Shown here: positions 57,252-64,000 of the stretch, one piece after another
Numbering within the stretch: the stretch's first letter is position 1
Layout of the letters: every line of letters starts with the position of its first letter
NCBI GenBank assembly: GCA_001898625.1
Contig: MKUP01000027.1
Location: 116,188-180,187 of the forward strand
Reading direction: 5' to 3'
From: Burkholderiales bacterium 67-32
Lineage (GTDB): Bacteria > Pseudomonadota > Gammaproteobacteria > Burkholderiales > Burkholderiaceae_B
Length of the DNA: 64,000 nucleotides
Made by a program: the position numbers and the translations under genes
Notes under the pieces: generated by a model
What the model saw: only the letters and a program-made list of their open reading frames with translations
Databases searched by the model: none
What the model was told of the DNA's origin: nothing

Positions 57252-58157
57252 ATGAACATCTCCCACCGCCAGCTCAAGGCCTTCCTGCTGCTGGCCCAGC
57301 AGCGGAATTTCTCGCGCGCGGCCGAGCAGTTGCACATCGCCCAGTCGGGCCTGAGCCTGATGATCCGCGAACTGGAAGGGCAACTGGGTTTTCGCCTGTT
57401 CGACCGCACCACGCGGCAGGTCACGCTCACGCAGTTCGGCGCCGAGTTCCGCGCCGTGGCCGAGCAGAACGTCAAGCGGATCGAGGAGGTCGTCGAGCAG
57501 GTGGGGAGGTCGGCGCAGCGCGCCAATACCACGCTGTCGGTCGGCGCGCCGCCGCTGACCTGTTCCTATCTGCTGCCTTCGGTCGTGGCGGCTTTCGAGC
57601 AGCGCCATCCGGGCGTGCGGCTCACCATCGTGGACACCGACCTGCCTTCGGTGTCCAGCATGGTGCGGGCCGGGCACCTGGACGTCGGGCTGGGCATGTT
57701 CATCAAGGCGGCGCCGGGCCTGCTGCGCCAGCCGCTGTTCCATTTCTCGCTGGTGGCGGCCAGCGCCGCGCCCAGGTTCCAACTGGCGCGGTCGCCCCGT
57801 GCGTGGAGCGCGCTGGCGGGCGAGCCCTTCATCAACCTGCCCTTCGACAACCCCTTGCAGCAGTTGATCGACAAGAACCTGGCCCTGGTCGGCCATGAGG
57901 CTCCGCCGCGCTTCGTGGTGAATTTCATCGAAACCCAGATCGGCCTGGCCGAGGCCGGGCGCGGCATCGCCATCCTGCCCTCGACCGCCGTTCCCGCCTG
58001 CCGGGGACGCGGCATCCGGCTCGAGCCGCTGGGCTCGCCCCTGGTCGAGCTGGAGTTCTACGAACTGCGCGACCGGGGGCGCAAGCTGCCGCCGTGCGCC
58101 GACGATTTCTGCGATCTCTTGAAGCGTTCCATCCCGCGCGCGGTGCGGGGCGGATAG
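57252..58157 (+). CDS. LysR-type transcriptional regulator
   Basis: The 301-residue regulator has the N-terminal winged helix MNISHRQLKAFLLLAQQRNFSRAAEQLHIAQSGLSLMIRELEGQLGFRLFDRTTRQVTLTQFG and a C-terminal periplasmic-binding-protein-like sensor domain. It probably controls the divergent Bug-monooxygenase pair through the 110-base AT-rich interval (57142-57251). Several T-N11-A candidates occur there, but none stands out. Start ATG 57252. Confidence 0.92.
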   Translation: MNISHRQLKAFLLLAQQRNFSRAAEQLHIAQSGLSLMIRELEGQLGFRLFDRTTRQVTLTQFGAEFRAVAEQNVKRIEEVVEQVGRSAQRANTTLSVGAPPLTCSYLLPSVVAAFEQRHPGVRLTIVDTDLPSVSSMVRAGHLDVGLGMFIKAAPGLLRQPLFHFSLVAASAAPRFQLARSPRAWSALAGEPFINLPFDNPLQQLIDKNLALVGHEAPPRFVVNFIETQIGLAEAGRGIAILPSTAVPACRGRGIRLEPLGSPLVELEFYELRDRGRKLPPCADDFCDLLKRSIPRAVRGG

Positions 58158-58171
58158 GGCGCCGACAAAAG

Positions 58172-58204
58172 AAAAACCCGGGCCGTTTCCGGTCCGGGTT
58201 TTTT
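58172..58204. terminator. Bidirectional terminator between the LysR and porin genes
   Basis: An 11-12 bp stem (AAACCCGGGCCG with CGGTCCGGGTTT, one mismatch) has a TTTC loop, an A-run on the left and six T on the right. It can end the LysR transcript and, in reverse, the porin transcript that stops at 58268. Confidence 0.8.
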
Positions 58205-58267
58205 CCAGCGTACGCCCAGGGGGTTCTGGGCGCGTGCGGGAGCGCGCAAGGCGCTCCCACCACCGAC

Positions 58268-59293
58268 TTAGAACATGTGACGCAGGCCGACGCCGAACTG
58301 GCGGGTGGTCTTGTCGCCGGTCGTGACGGCGCTGCCGTAGTGACCAACGTTGTCCATGTTGCTGAAGAAGGCGTAGGCGTTGGTACGACGCGACAGCGGG
58401 TAGGTGTAGCCGACGCTGAAGCCTTCGATGTCCCAGTCCTTGGCCTTCTGGTACGAACCGAACAGCGAGCCGGTGCCGACGGGAGCCGACGCGCCGACCA
58501 TGTACGACAGGGTCTTCTTGGCGAAGCGGCCGTTCCAGCCCGGGATGTCGCCAACGTTGACCGCGACGTTGCGCTGGTCGGCGATGGCGGCGTGCAGCTT
58601 GACCACGCCGAAGTCATAGGTACCGCCCAACTGGGTCGAACGGCCGACGTTGCCGCCGGTCGAGGGCTCGACCTGGTCGTAGGTCAGGGCGACTTCGATG
58701 GGACCGTTGGCGTAGCGCAGGCCCGAGGTGATCGCGCGGTTGTTGGTGCCGGCGACGGGGCTTTCGTTGCTCGAACGGTTGAAGCTGTAGCCGATGGCGC
58801 CTTGCAGGCCGTTCCAGGTCGGCGAGAAGTACATCACGCTGTTGCTGTTGCGGACCTGGTTGGCGGCGATGAAGGTCGAGCCCATGCCGGCCTGGCGGAA
58901 GGTCGTGCCGAACGGATCGATATTGGTGAAGAATTGCGAGCCCAGGATGAACTGGCGGCCCAGACGGACCTCACCCAGCGTGTTGGACGACAGGCCCACC
59001 CACGACTGGCGGTTGAACAGACCCGACTGCGACGAGGTGCCGTCGTCGGCGTTGATGCCGGCTTCCAGCAGGAAGTTGGCCTTCAGGCCGTTGCCCAGGT
59101 CTTCCGTGCCGCGCAGGCCGAAGCGCGATTCGCTCTGCAGGCCGCTGTCCAGCGCGTTGCGGGCCTTCATGCCCTCGGTCTTGGAATACAGGTAGCCCAT
59201 ATCCATGATGCCGTACAGGGTGACCGAGCTTTGCGCGTGCGCGGTACCAGCCATGCCAGCCAGGACGGCGGCAGCGATCAGGGTCTTTTTCAT
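58268..59293 (-). CDS. Gram-negative porin (OmpC/Bordetella porin type)
   Basis: The 341-residue outer-membrane trimeric porin has signal peptide MKKTLIAAAVLAGMAGTAHAQ, then SSVTLYGIMDMGYLYSK, FGLRGTEDLGNGLKANFLLEAGIN, QSWVGLSSNTLGEVRLGRQ (strand/loop of the eyelet region) and the C-terminal QFGVGLRHMF with terminal Phe needed for assembly by BAM. The ATG at 59293 is taken because the signal peptide begins there, though the frame is open further upstream. A related porin lies about 340 bases upstream. Confidence 0.95.
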   Translation of the reverse strand: MKKTLIAAAVLAGMAGTAHAQSSVTLYGIMDMGYLYSKTEGMKARNALDSGLQSESRFGLRGTEDLGNGLKANFLLEAGINADDGTSSQSGLFNRQSWVGLSSNTLGEVRLGRQFILGSQFFTNIDPFGTTFRQAGMGSTFIAANQVRNSNSVMYFSPTWNGLQGAIGYSFNRSSNESPVAGTNNRAITSGLRYANGPIEVALTYDQVEPSTGGNVGRSTQLGGTYDFGVVKLHAAIADQRNVAVNVGDIPGWNGRFAKKTLSYMVGASAPVGTGSLFGSYQKAKDWDIEGFSVGYTYPLSRRTNAYAFFSNMDNVGHYGSAVTTGDKTTRQFGVGLRHMF

Positions 59294-59530
59294 TCGTACA
59301 TCTCCATGATTGATCTGGCTGTCGCGGCAGGCGGGGGGTGCGAGGTGCCGGATGGCGTGCGCGGATCCATCGTCGGGTATCCGTTTGCCGCGGGAAAACC
59401 AGAGCTTCCTGGTAGGAAGTTGGTCATATTGCAGCAAAGAATGCGGGTTACTACCAAGCCGGAAGGCTTATGAGGGCCGGGTTTTTACTTATTCTTACGG
59501 CTTTCGTTGTTTTCGCGCAAAAAACCAACG

Positions 59531-59563
59531 AAAAAGCCCGTCTTCGGCCGAACCGAAGACGGG
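59531..59563 (-). terminator. Terminator of the upstream porin gene
   Basis: CCCGTCTTCGG pairs with CCGAAGACGGG around a five-base loop. On the reverse strand a T5 run follows. It sits 73 bases after the second porin's stop codon. The rest of the 343-base gap between the porins holds a small CTTCC-TGGTA-GGAAG hairpin (about 59409-59423) and no gene. Confidence 0.85.
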
Positions 59564-59636
59564 AAAACACTCACTGCTGAAGTAAGCACTTCGAAACATG
59601 GGCCGGGGGGGAGACCGGCCCAGGGTGGAGCAGGGC

Positions 59637-60680
59637 TTAGAACTTGTGCTGCAGGCCGATGGCGATTTCGCGCTTGTCGCCCAGGGCCTTGTTGTCCGTG
59701 CGGACGATCACGTCGGTGTACTGGTTGAACAGCGCGTAGATCGTGGTGCGCTTGGACAGCGTGTAGTTGTAGCCGATGGCGTAGCCGTTGATGGCGGAGT
59801 CGGCGCGGCCGGCGTTGATGTTGGCCTTGTCGTTGCGCTGGTAGCTGGCGAACACGGAGTGCGCGCCGAACGGCACGGTCACGCCCACCAGGTACGAGTT
59901 TTCCTTCTTGGCGCTCGACTTGTAGCCCGAGTTCTGCAGGCGGCCGTAGCCGGCGTGCAGCTTGGCCACGCCGAAGTCGTAGGTGGCGCCCAGCTGGATG
60001 TTCTTCAGATCGGAACCGCCCACGCCCGCACCGGGGGCCAGGTCGGCGGCATTCTTTTGCTCGTAGGTCAGGACGGCCAGCAGGGGGCCGTTCTGGTAGC
60101 GCAGACCCAGCGAATAGGCGGCGTTGTCGGCGTCGTTGCCGGTGGTTTCGCTGCCGTTGGCGTTGAAGCTGTAGCCGGCGCCGACCTGGAAGCCGCTGAA
60201 CTTGGGCGACAGGTAGAACGCGCTGTTGCTCAGGCGGTCATCGATGCCGTTGACGTTGAAAATGGTCTTGCTCTGGGCTTGCGAGTAGGCGTTGCCGAAG
60301 GGGTTGATGGCGCCGCGGAACCAGTTGAAGCCCAGGGAGTCCTGGCGGCCCAGGCGGACTTCACCGAAGTTGCCCGACACGCCCACCCACGCGGCGCGGT
60401 CGAACAGCTGGCCACTGGCGCTCTGGATGCCGGTGTCGGCCTTGAAGCCGCTTTCCAACTGGAAGTTGGCCTTCAGGCCGTTGCCCAGGTCTTCCACACC
60501 ACGCAGGCCGAAGCGCGAGCTGCCGGCGATACCGCTTTCCAGCCCGTTGGTGGCGGATTGGCCGTCCTGCTTGCTGTTCATGAATCCCATGTCGACGATA
60601 CCGTACAGCGTCACGCTCTGGGCTTGCGCGGTGCCGGCGAAGCCAGCCAGCAGCGCGGCGGCGATGAGGGTCTTTTTCAA
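59637..60680 (-). CDS. Gram-negative porin, second copy, TTG start
   Basis: The 347-residue porin is related to the 58268 gene: signal peptide KKTLIAAALLAGFAGTAQAQ, SVTLYGIVDMGF, FGLRGVEDLGNGLKANFQLESGFKADTG, RAAWVGVSGNFGEVRLGRQDSLGF and C-terminal AIGLQHKF ending in Phe. The only start in the right place is TTG 60680, with GGAG seven bases upstream, whereas the sister gene uses ATG. The weak codon may limit its output. Both copies differ mainly in surface-loop regions. Confidence 0.94.
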   Translation of the reverse strand: MKKTLIAAALLAGFAGTAQAQSVTLYGIVDMGFMNSKQDGQSATNGLESGIAGSSRFGLRGVEDLGNGLKANFQLESGFKADTGIQSASGQLFDRAAWVGVSGNFGEVRLGRQDSLGFNWFRGAINPFGNAYSQAQSKTIFNVNGIDDRLSNSAFYLSPKFSGFQVGAGYSFNANGSETTGNDADNAAYSLGLRYQNGPLLAVLTYEQKNAADLAPGAGVGGSDLKNIQLGATYDFGVAKLHAGYGRLQNSGYKSSAKKENSYLVGVTVPFGAHSVFASYQRNDKANINAGRADSAINGYAIGYNYTLSKRTTIYALFNQYTDVIVRTDNKALGDKREIAIGLQHKF

Positions 60681-60884
60681 TTGAGAACTCCAGATGGATT
60701 TGTGTGATGTGGCACGAGGATGTTGCTCAAGTGCTCGGACGAGAGGATGACGACCCAACATGAGGCGAAAATGACAGCGGGGTTGCGTCGCCCCGGATGT
60801 TGTTCAAGAACAACGAATCGGGGATTGCCTATACTGGAATCTGTTCGTGTCGCTGTCCGGCCGTGTCCGGACCGGAGGTCGCAA

Positions 60885-61571
60885 ATGTCGGGAACCGCAT
60901 CCTTTCGCCGTATTTCCCTACTGGATCGGGTGCTATCCGAGGCGGATCGCGCCGTGCGCGTGCTGACGGGCTCGGTGTCGGCGCAGCGCCCGAATCCGGC
61001 GGGGCGCCCGGCCGCCGTGGCCGAGGGCGCCTCCGAGGCGGCTTCCAGCACCGAACTGACGGAGTCCGAGCGCAAGCACGCGGCCGGCCTGATGCGGGTC
61101 AATCACGTGGGGGAGGTCTGCGCCCAGGCCCTGTACCGGGGGCAGGCGCTGGTCTGCGCCAAGCCGGATACGCGCCAGGTGTTCCTGGACGCGGCGGCCG
61201 AGGAGACCGATCACCTGGCCTGGCTGGACGACCGCCTGCGCGAACTGCGTTCGCACTCCAGCCTGTTGAATCCGTTCTGGTATGCGGGGGCCTTCGGGCT
61301 GGGCATGCTGGCGGGCAAGGCGGGTGATGCCTGGAACCTGGGTTTCATGGCGGAAACCGAGAGGCAGGTGGAGCGCCACCTGGACGGACACCTGGGTACG
61401 CTGCCGGCCAACGATGCGCGTTCACGCGCCATCGTCGAGCGCATGGCCGCCGACGAGCGCCAGCACCGGGTGACGGCGGAGCAGCGCGGCGGCGCCGAGC
61501 TGCCCGCGCCGGTGCGGGCAGCGATGCGGTGCGGGTCCAAGGTCATGACCTCCACCGCCTATTACCTCTGA
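60885..61571 (+). CDS. coq7: 2-polyprenyl-3-methyl-6-methoxy-1,4-benzoquinone monooxygenase (Coq7/UbiM-type)
   Basis: This carboxylate-bridged di-iron hydroxylase of ubiquinone biosynthesis has 228 residues. The iron-binding ExxH motifs of the ferritin-like bundle are seen in HVGEVCAQALYRGQAL, AAAEETDHLAWLDDRL, ETERQVERHL and VERMAADERQHRVTAEQRG. The start ATG 60885 has GGAGG seven bases before it; the frame is open upstream but without a ribosome site. It ends 12 bases from the convergent OsmC gene. Confidence 0.95.
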   Translation: MSGTASFRRISLLDRVLSEADRAVRVLTGSVSAQRPNPAGRPAAVAEGASEAASSTELTESERKHAAGLMRVNHVGEVCAQALYRGQALVCAKPDTRQVFLDAAAEETDHLAWLDDRLRELRSHSSLLNPFWYAGAFGLGMLAGKAGDAWNLGFMAETERQVERHLDGHLGTLPANDARSRAIVERMAADERQHRVTAEQRGGAELPAPVRAAMRCGSKVMTSTAYYL

Positions 61572-61583
61572 GTCTGGCCCGCC

Positions 61584-62009
61584 TCAGTCGGCCTCGACGA
61601 TCTCCACCGACCAGGTCAGTTCAGCCATCTTTTCCAGCATGGCCGAGGCCGAGCAGTACTTCTCGTGGGAAAGCTGCACCGCCCGTTCCACCGCGGCGGG
61701 CGGAAGGTTCTTGCCCGTGACGGAGAAGGCGAAATGGATCTTGGTGAAGACCTTGGGATCCGTGTCGGCCCGCTCGGCCTTGAGCGCCACCGTGCAGCCG
61801 CGCACGGCGTGGCGGCCGCGCTTCAGGATCAGGACGACGTCGTAGGCCGTACAGCCGCCGGTGCCGGCCAGCACCAGCTCCATCGGCCGGGGCGCGAGGT
61901 TGTTGCCTCCGCCGTCCGGCGCGCCGTCCATGACGGCGACGTGCCCGCTGCCCGTCTGGGCGGTGAACAGCATGCCCTGGGGGCCGCCCCAGCTTACGAT
62001 GCATTCCAT
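61584..62009 (-). CDS. OsmC family peroxiredoxin-like protein
   Basis: The 141-residue protein begins MECIVSWGGPQGMLFTAQTGSGH. It has the two family cysteines: GGCTAYDVVLILKRGRHAVRGC holds the first, and the EKYCSASAMLEK helix holds the second. OsmC/YhfA-type proteins reduce organic hydroperoxides. ATG 62009 follows GAGGG at ideal spacing; the longer open frame upstream is not used. The 310 bases from 62010 to the first small RNA show only A/T-rich sequence and no gene. Confidence 0.9.
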   Translation of the reverse strand: MECIVSWGGPQGMLFTAQTGSGHVAVMDGAPDGGGNNLAPRPMELVLAGTGGCTAYDVVLILKRGRHAVRGCTVALKAERADTDPKVFTKIHFAFSVTGKNLPPAAVERAVQLSHEKYCSASAMLEKMAELTWSVEIVEAD

Positions 62010-62285
62010 GATATTCCCTCGTGCTGCGATAGAAAGTTGGCCACAACACGATGATAGCGGGTGGAGGCGGGTTTCGCGGCGGGTGAGAGGGCTGGTGATG
62101 CTGCAATGCAGCGAAAACTGCGACAAATGGTCGCGCCCCCCCGCCAAGCCATTCCCGGGCCCGATTTTTGGTCAGCGGTGTTGCGGAGTGGAGGGATGGT
62201 TTGTGTTTAAGTGGTTGATTTAACGTGATTTTTTTGTCCGCGCTCGCATCGGTTTTTGTACGTAGGCAACAACCCTAGGAGGTTC

Positions 62286-62314
62286 TTGCATCGCACAAAA
62301 CATCTCTCTATAAT
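62286..62314 (+). promoter_or_regulatory. Promoter of small RNA copy 1
   Basis: TTGCAT (62286-62291), 17 bases, TATAAT (62309-62314): a near-ideal sigma70 promoter. The same pair with the same spacing precedes copy 2. The predicted first base is A 62321. Confidence 0.8.
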
Positions 62315-62320
62315 TGACCT

Positions 62321-62463
62321 AACGGATGACGCTTTGTATGTCGACACGGCCTCAGGCCCCTCGGCATCGTCGGATAGCCCCGCAAAGCCCATCTACCGGT
62401 GTCTCCTCCACCCTCCTCCTTTGGTGGATTAGCCCGAAGCCGCAAGGCTTCGGGCTTTTTTTT
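62321..62463 (+). ncRNA. Small RNA copy 1 with anti-Shine-Dalgarno loop
   Basis: An RNA of about 143 bases runs from the promoter above to a rho-independent terminator (AGCCCGAAGCC-GCAA-GGCTTCGGGCT, 62431-62456, then eight T). Just before the terminator, TCCACC/GGTGGA (62407-62412 and 62423-62428) form a hairpin whose 10-base loop is CTCCTCCTTT. The part CCTCCTTT matches the 3' end of 16S rRNA, so the loop can pair with ribosome binding sites. No plausible reading frame spans it. From memory it resembles the multicopy 'betaproteobacteria toxic small RNA' family; this was not checked. Confidence 0.75.
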
Positions 62464-62661
62464 GCCCGGTTCTTGCTGCCATGCATCAAAATAGGAAGAA
62501 AAGGCAGGCCAAGACATGGCAGAGCACGTCCAGTTCGGCAAAAAAGAGAACGGGAAGAAGCGCAAGATGGCGCTAAATGAATAATTAACCTGTTGATATA
62601 AAAAGAATTTTTGCCTGTTGAAATTTGAAACCGTATTGTGGTGAACAGGTCAAAAAACTTC

Positions 62662-62690
62662 TTGCAACGCACAAACCGCTTCCCTATAAT
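62662..62690 (+). promoter_or_regulatory. Promoter of small RNA copy 2
   Basis: TTGCAA (62662-62667), 17 bases, TATAAT (62685-62690). It matches the copy 1 promoter in both boxes and in spacing, while the sequence further upstream of each copy differs. Confidence 0.8.
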
Positions 62691-62696
62691 GGGTTC

Positions 62697-62840
62697 AACG
62701 GATGTCGCTTTGTATGCCGATACGGCCCCAGGCCCCTCGGTATCGTCGGATAGCCCCGCAAAGCCCATTCTCCGGTGTCTCCTCCACCCTCCTCCTTTGG
62801 TGGATTAGCCCGAAGCCGCAAGGCTTCGGGCTTTTTTTTT
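62697..62840 (+). ncRNA. Small RNA copy 2 with anti-Shine-Dalgarno loop
   Basis: This RNA of about 144 bases is nearly identical to copy 1 from the +1 region to the terminator. The last 80 or so bases, with the TCCACC/GGTGGA hairpin (62783-62788 and 62799-62804), the CTCCTCCTTT loop and the terminator, are essentially unchanged. Most differences fall in the first 80 bases. The transcript ends 14 bases before the convergent lipoprotein gene. The two copies start 376 bases apart. Confidence 0.75.
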
Positions 62841-62853
62841 GCCTCCAGGGGAT

Positions 62854-63282
62854 TCAGCGCATCATCGTGCCGCCGCCCGTGGAGCCGCCATAGCCGCCCC
62901 CGGTCGAACCGCCGCCTTGCATCAGCGCGCCGTAGCGCTGCATCAGGGCGGGGTCCTGTTGAACGGCCGCATTGATGGCGTTGAATTCCCGCACGGTCAG
63001 CCCCTCGCTCCAGACCGCCTGGGCCTTGCGGCCGTTGGCTTCGTCGAAGGTGGCGTTGGTGGGCTCGCCGGTCGGGGTGCTGGAGGCGGTCGCTCCGGCC
63101 TCCGGCGAGACCGCGTTCACCTTCCTGGCCGCGTTGGCGAAGCGCTGCAACTGGTCGTCGGTGACCGATTGCGGCGACATCGTCGAGGCCTGCTGGGTGG
63201 GCATGTCGCGCTGGGGAGCCGCGCAGGCTGCCAGTCCCGCAGCCACGGCGCCGGCGGCCAGCATCGTCTTGATCGTTTTCAT
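62854..63282 (-). CDS. Small lipoprotein with DUF4168-like domain
   Basis: The 142-residue protein has lipobox GLAAC (Cys about residue 20). The middle region TDDQLQRFANAARKVNAVS and the later LTVREFNAINAAVQQDPALMQRYGAL resemble the DUF4168 helical domain. A Gly/Ser/Thr-rich repeat (GGGSTGGGYGGSTGGG) ends the protein. Start ATG 63282 follows GGAG. Function unknown; it is probably periplasmic and membrane-tethered. Confidence 0.75.
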   Translation of the reverse strand: MKTIKTMLAAGAVAAGLAACAAPQRDMPTQQASTMSPQSVTDDQLQRFANAARKVNAVSPEAGATASSTPTGEPTNATFDEANGRKAQAVWSEGLTVREFNAINAAVQQDPALMQRYGALMQGGGSTGGGYGGSTGGGTMMR

Positions 63283-63481
63283 CGGACGGATCTCCATAGG
63301 GCTCTGTGAACGGATTAGTGTCTGCCCTAACGTCGCGCCGGGATCTTTTCTTATGTGTGGATGTTTATCAAAGCATGAAGCGCGGGCTGGGCGACACAGG
63401 GGAAGCGGGCGATGGCGTCGGATATCGTTACAGCTGTGCCGGGCGGGGTGCGAGCCGCCGCGGGGCGCAGGCCCGTGGTCT

Positions 63482-63511
63482 TTGACTTTCAGGGCCGATC
63501 CGGGTTATCAT
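63482..63511 (+). promoter_or_regulatory. rplM promoter and leader
   Basis: TTGACT (63482-63487) and TATCAT (63506-63511), spacing 18 (or TTATCA with spacing 17), predict a leader of about 110 bases before rplM. The leader contains a hairpin AAGCCC-GCAGT-GGGCTT about 40 bases before the start codon, a possible site for feedback by L13. The rest of the 63283-63629 gap shows nothing else. Confidence 0.55.
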
Positions 63512-63629
63512 CTTCTGCTTACCTTTTTCCGTACCTGCAATTGACAATGCCGGGGCGGGATCTGGGTGATACGCCGTCAGGAAGCCCGCAGTGGGCTTTA
63601 CGGGCACCAGATATGTCACAGAGATCATC

Positions 63630-64000
63630 ATGAAAACCTTCGTTGCGAAACCGCATGAAGTGACGCGTGACTGGTACGTGATTGACGCCAAGGGCAAAGT
63701 CCTAGGTCGTGTGGCCAGCGAAGTCGCACACCGTTTGCGCGGTAAACACAAGCCTGAATTCACGCCTCACGTCGATACCGGCGACTACATCGTCATCATC
63801 AACGCCGCCGATATCGTCGTTACCGGCAACAAGGCGCAGGACAAGCGCTACTACCGTCACTCGGGCTATCCCGGCGGTATCACCGAAACCACGTTCCTGA
63901 AGATGCAGCAGCGTTTTCCTGGTCGTGCGATCCAGAAGGCCGTCAAGGGCATGCTGCCCAAGGGTCCCCTGGGCTACGCCATGATCAAGAAGCTGAAGGT
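63630..64000 (+). CDS. rplM: 50S ribosomal protein L13 (partial, 3' end outside the window)
   Basis: The first 123 codons of L13 are present: [59 protein letters not shown], then [15 protein letters not shown] and the [16 protein letters not shown] motif near the window edge. L13 is an early assembly protein of the large subunit. rpsI normally follows. Start ATG 63630; the ribosome site is modest (GAGA). Confidence 0.97.
   Translation, partial: MKTFVAKPHEVTRDWYVIDAKGKVLGRVASEVAHRLRGKHKPEFTPHVDTGDYIVIINAADIVVTGNKAQDKRYYRHSGYPGGITETTFLKMQQRFPGRAIQKAVKGMLPKGPLGYAMIKKLK

Overview
The window is a GC-rich (roughly two thirds G+C) betaproteobacterial chromosome segment. Gene order and protein sequences point to the Alcaligenaceae, a Bordetella/Achromobacter-type organism. 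Supporting signs are the housekeeping set ffh, proS-rppH, ispB//rplU-rpmA-obgE-proB, coq7 and rplM, the paired OmpC-type porins, and three separate 'Bug' periplasmic binding proteins of the tripartite tricarboxylate family. This placement is an inference from sequence recognition; no database was searched.

Layout. 1-5 kb: the start of nrdA (reverse) behind a promoter carrying two NrdR-type boxes, then ampD, a zinc-ribbon membrane protein and a CcsA-like membrane protein, divergent from ffh. 5-8.6 kb: a four-gene MCE/Mla-type lipid ABC transporter operon with a STAS-permease fusion. 8.6-12.4 kb: two alkaline phosphatases and a His-rich secreted protein. 12.5-21.4 kb: a Bug protein, proS, rppH, a lipoprotein, tRNA-Pro(CGG), ispB, rplU-rpmA, obgE, proB. 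21.4-22.5 kb: an Abi_2 (AbiD/AbiF-type) HEPN-like gene preceded by a compact structured RNA that ends in its own terminator, an arrangement like a type III toxin-antitoxin locus. 22.7-27.4 kb: an MFS exporter and glpK-glpD.

27.4-34.9 kb: a TetR regulator and a tightly coupled operon of alpha/beta hydrolase, VOC protein, aryl-AMP ligase, thioesterase, CoA-ester hydroxylase-type flavoprotein and a Bug protein. It reads as a CoA-dependent route for an aromatic acid, possibly salicylate-like. 35-47 kb: surface polysaccharide genes (galE, manC, an ABC-2 exporter, and three very large multi-domain glycosyltransferases interleaved with small coiled-coil proteins), with locally lower G+C. 47.3-48.7 kb: a low-G+C island with two DUF6984-like proteins, a small membrane protein and a decayed IS256-type transposase start. 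48.9-54.7 kb: an RND efflux operon. 54.9-58.2 kb: a flavin monooxygenase plus Bug protein, divergent from a LysR regulator. 58.3-60.7 kb: two porins. 60.9-62.0 kb: coq7 and an OsmC protein. 62.3-62.8 kb: two near-identical small RNA genes, each with a good sigma70 promoter, an anti-Shine-Dalgarno-like loop and a terminator. 62.9-64 kb: a small lipoprotein and the start of rplM.

The two places most worth attention are the RNA-plus-Abi pair at about 22.4 kb and the duplicated anti-SD small RNAs at about 62.3-62.8 kb. The aromatic-acid operon at 28-35 kb and the glycosyltransferase/coiled-coil cluster at 39-47 kb come next. No CRISPR array, intact insertion sequence, integrase or prophage was seen.
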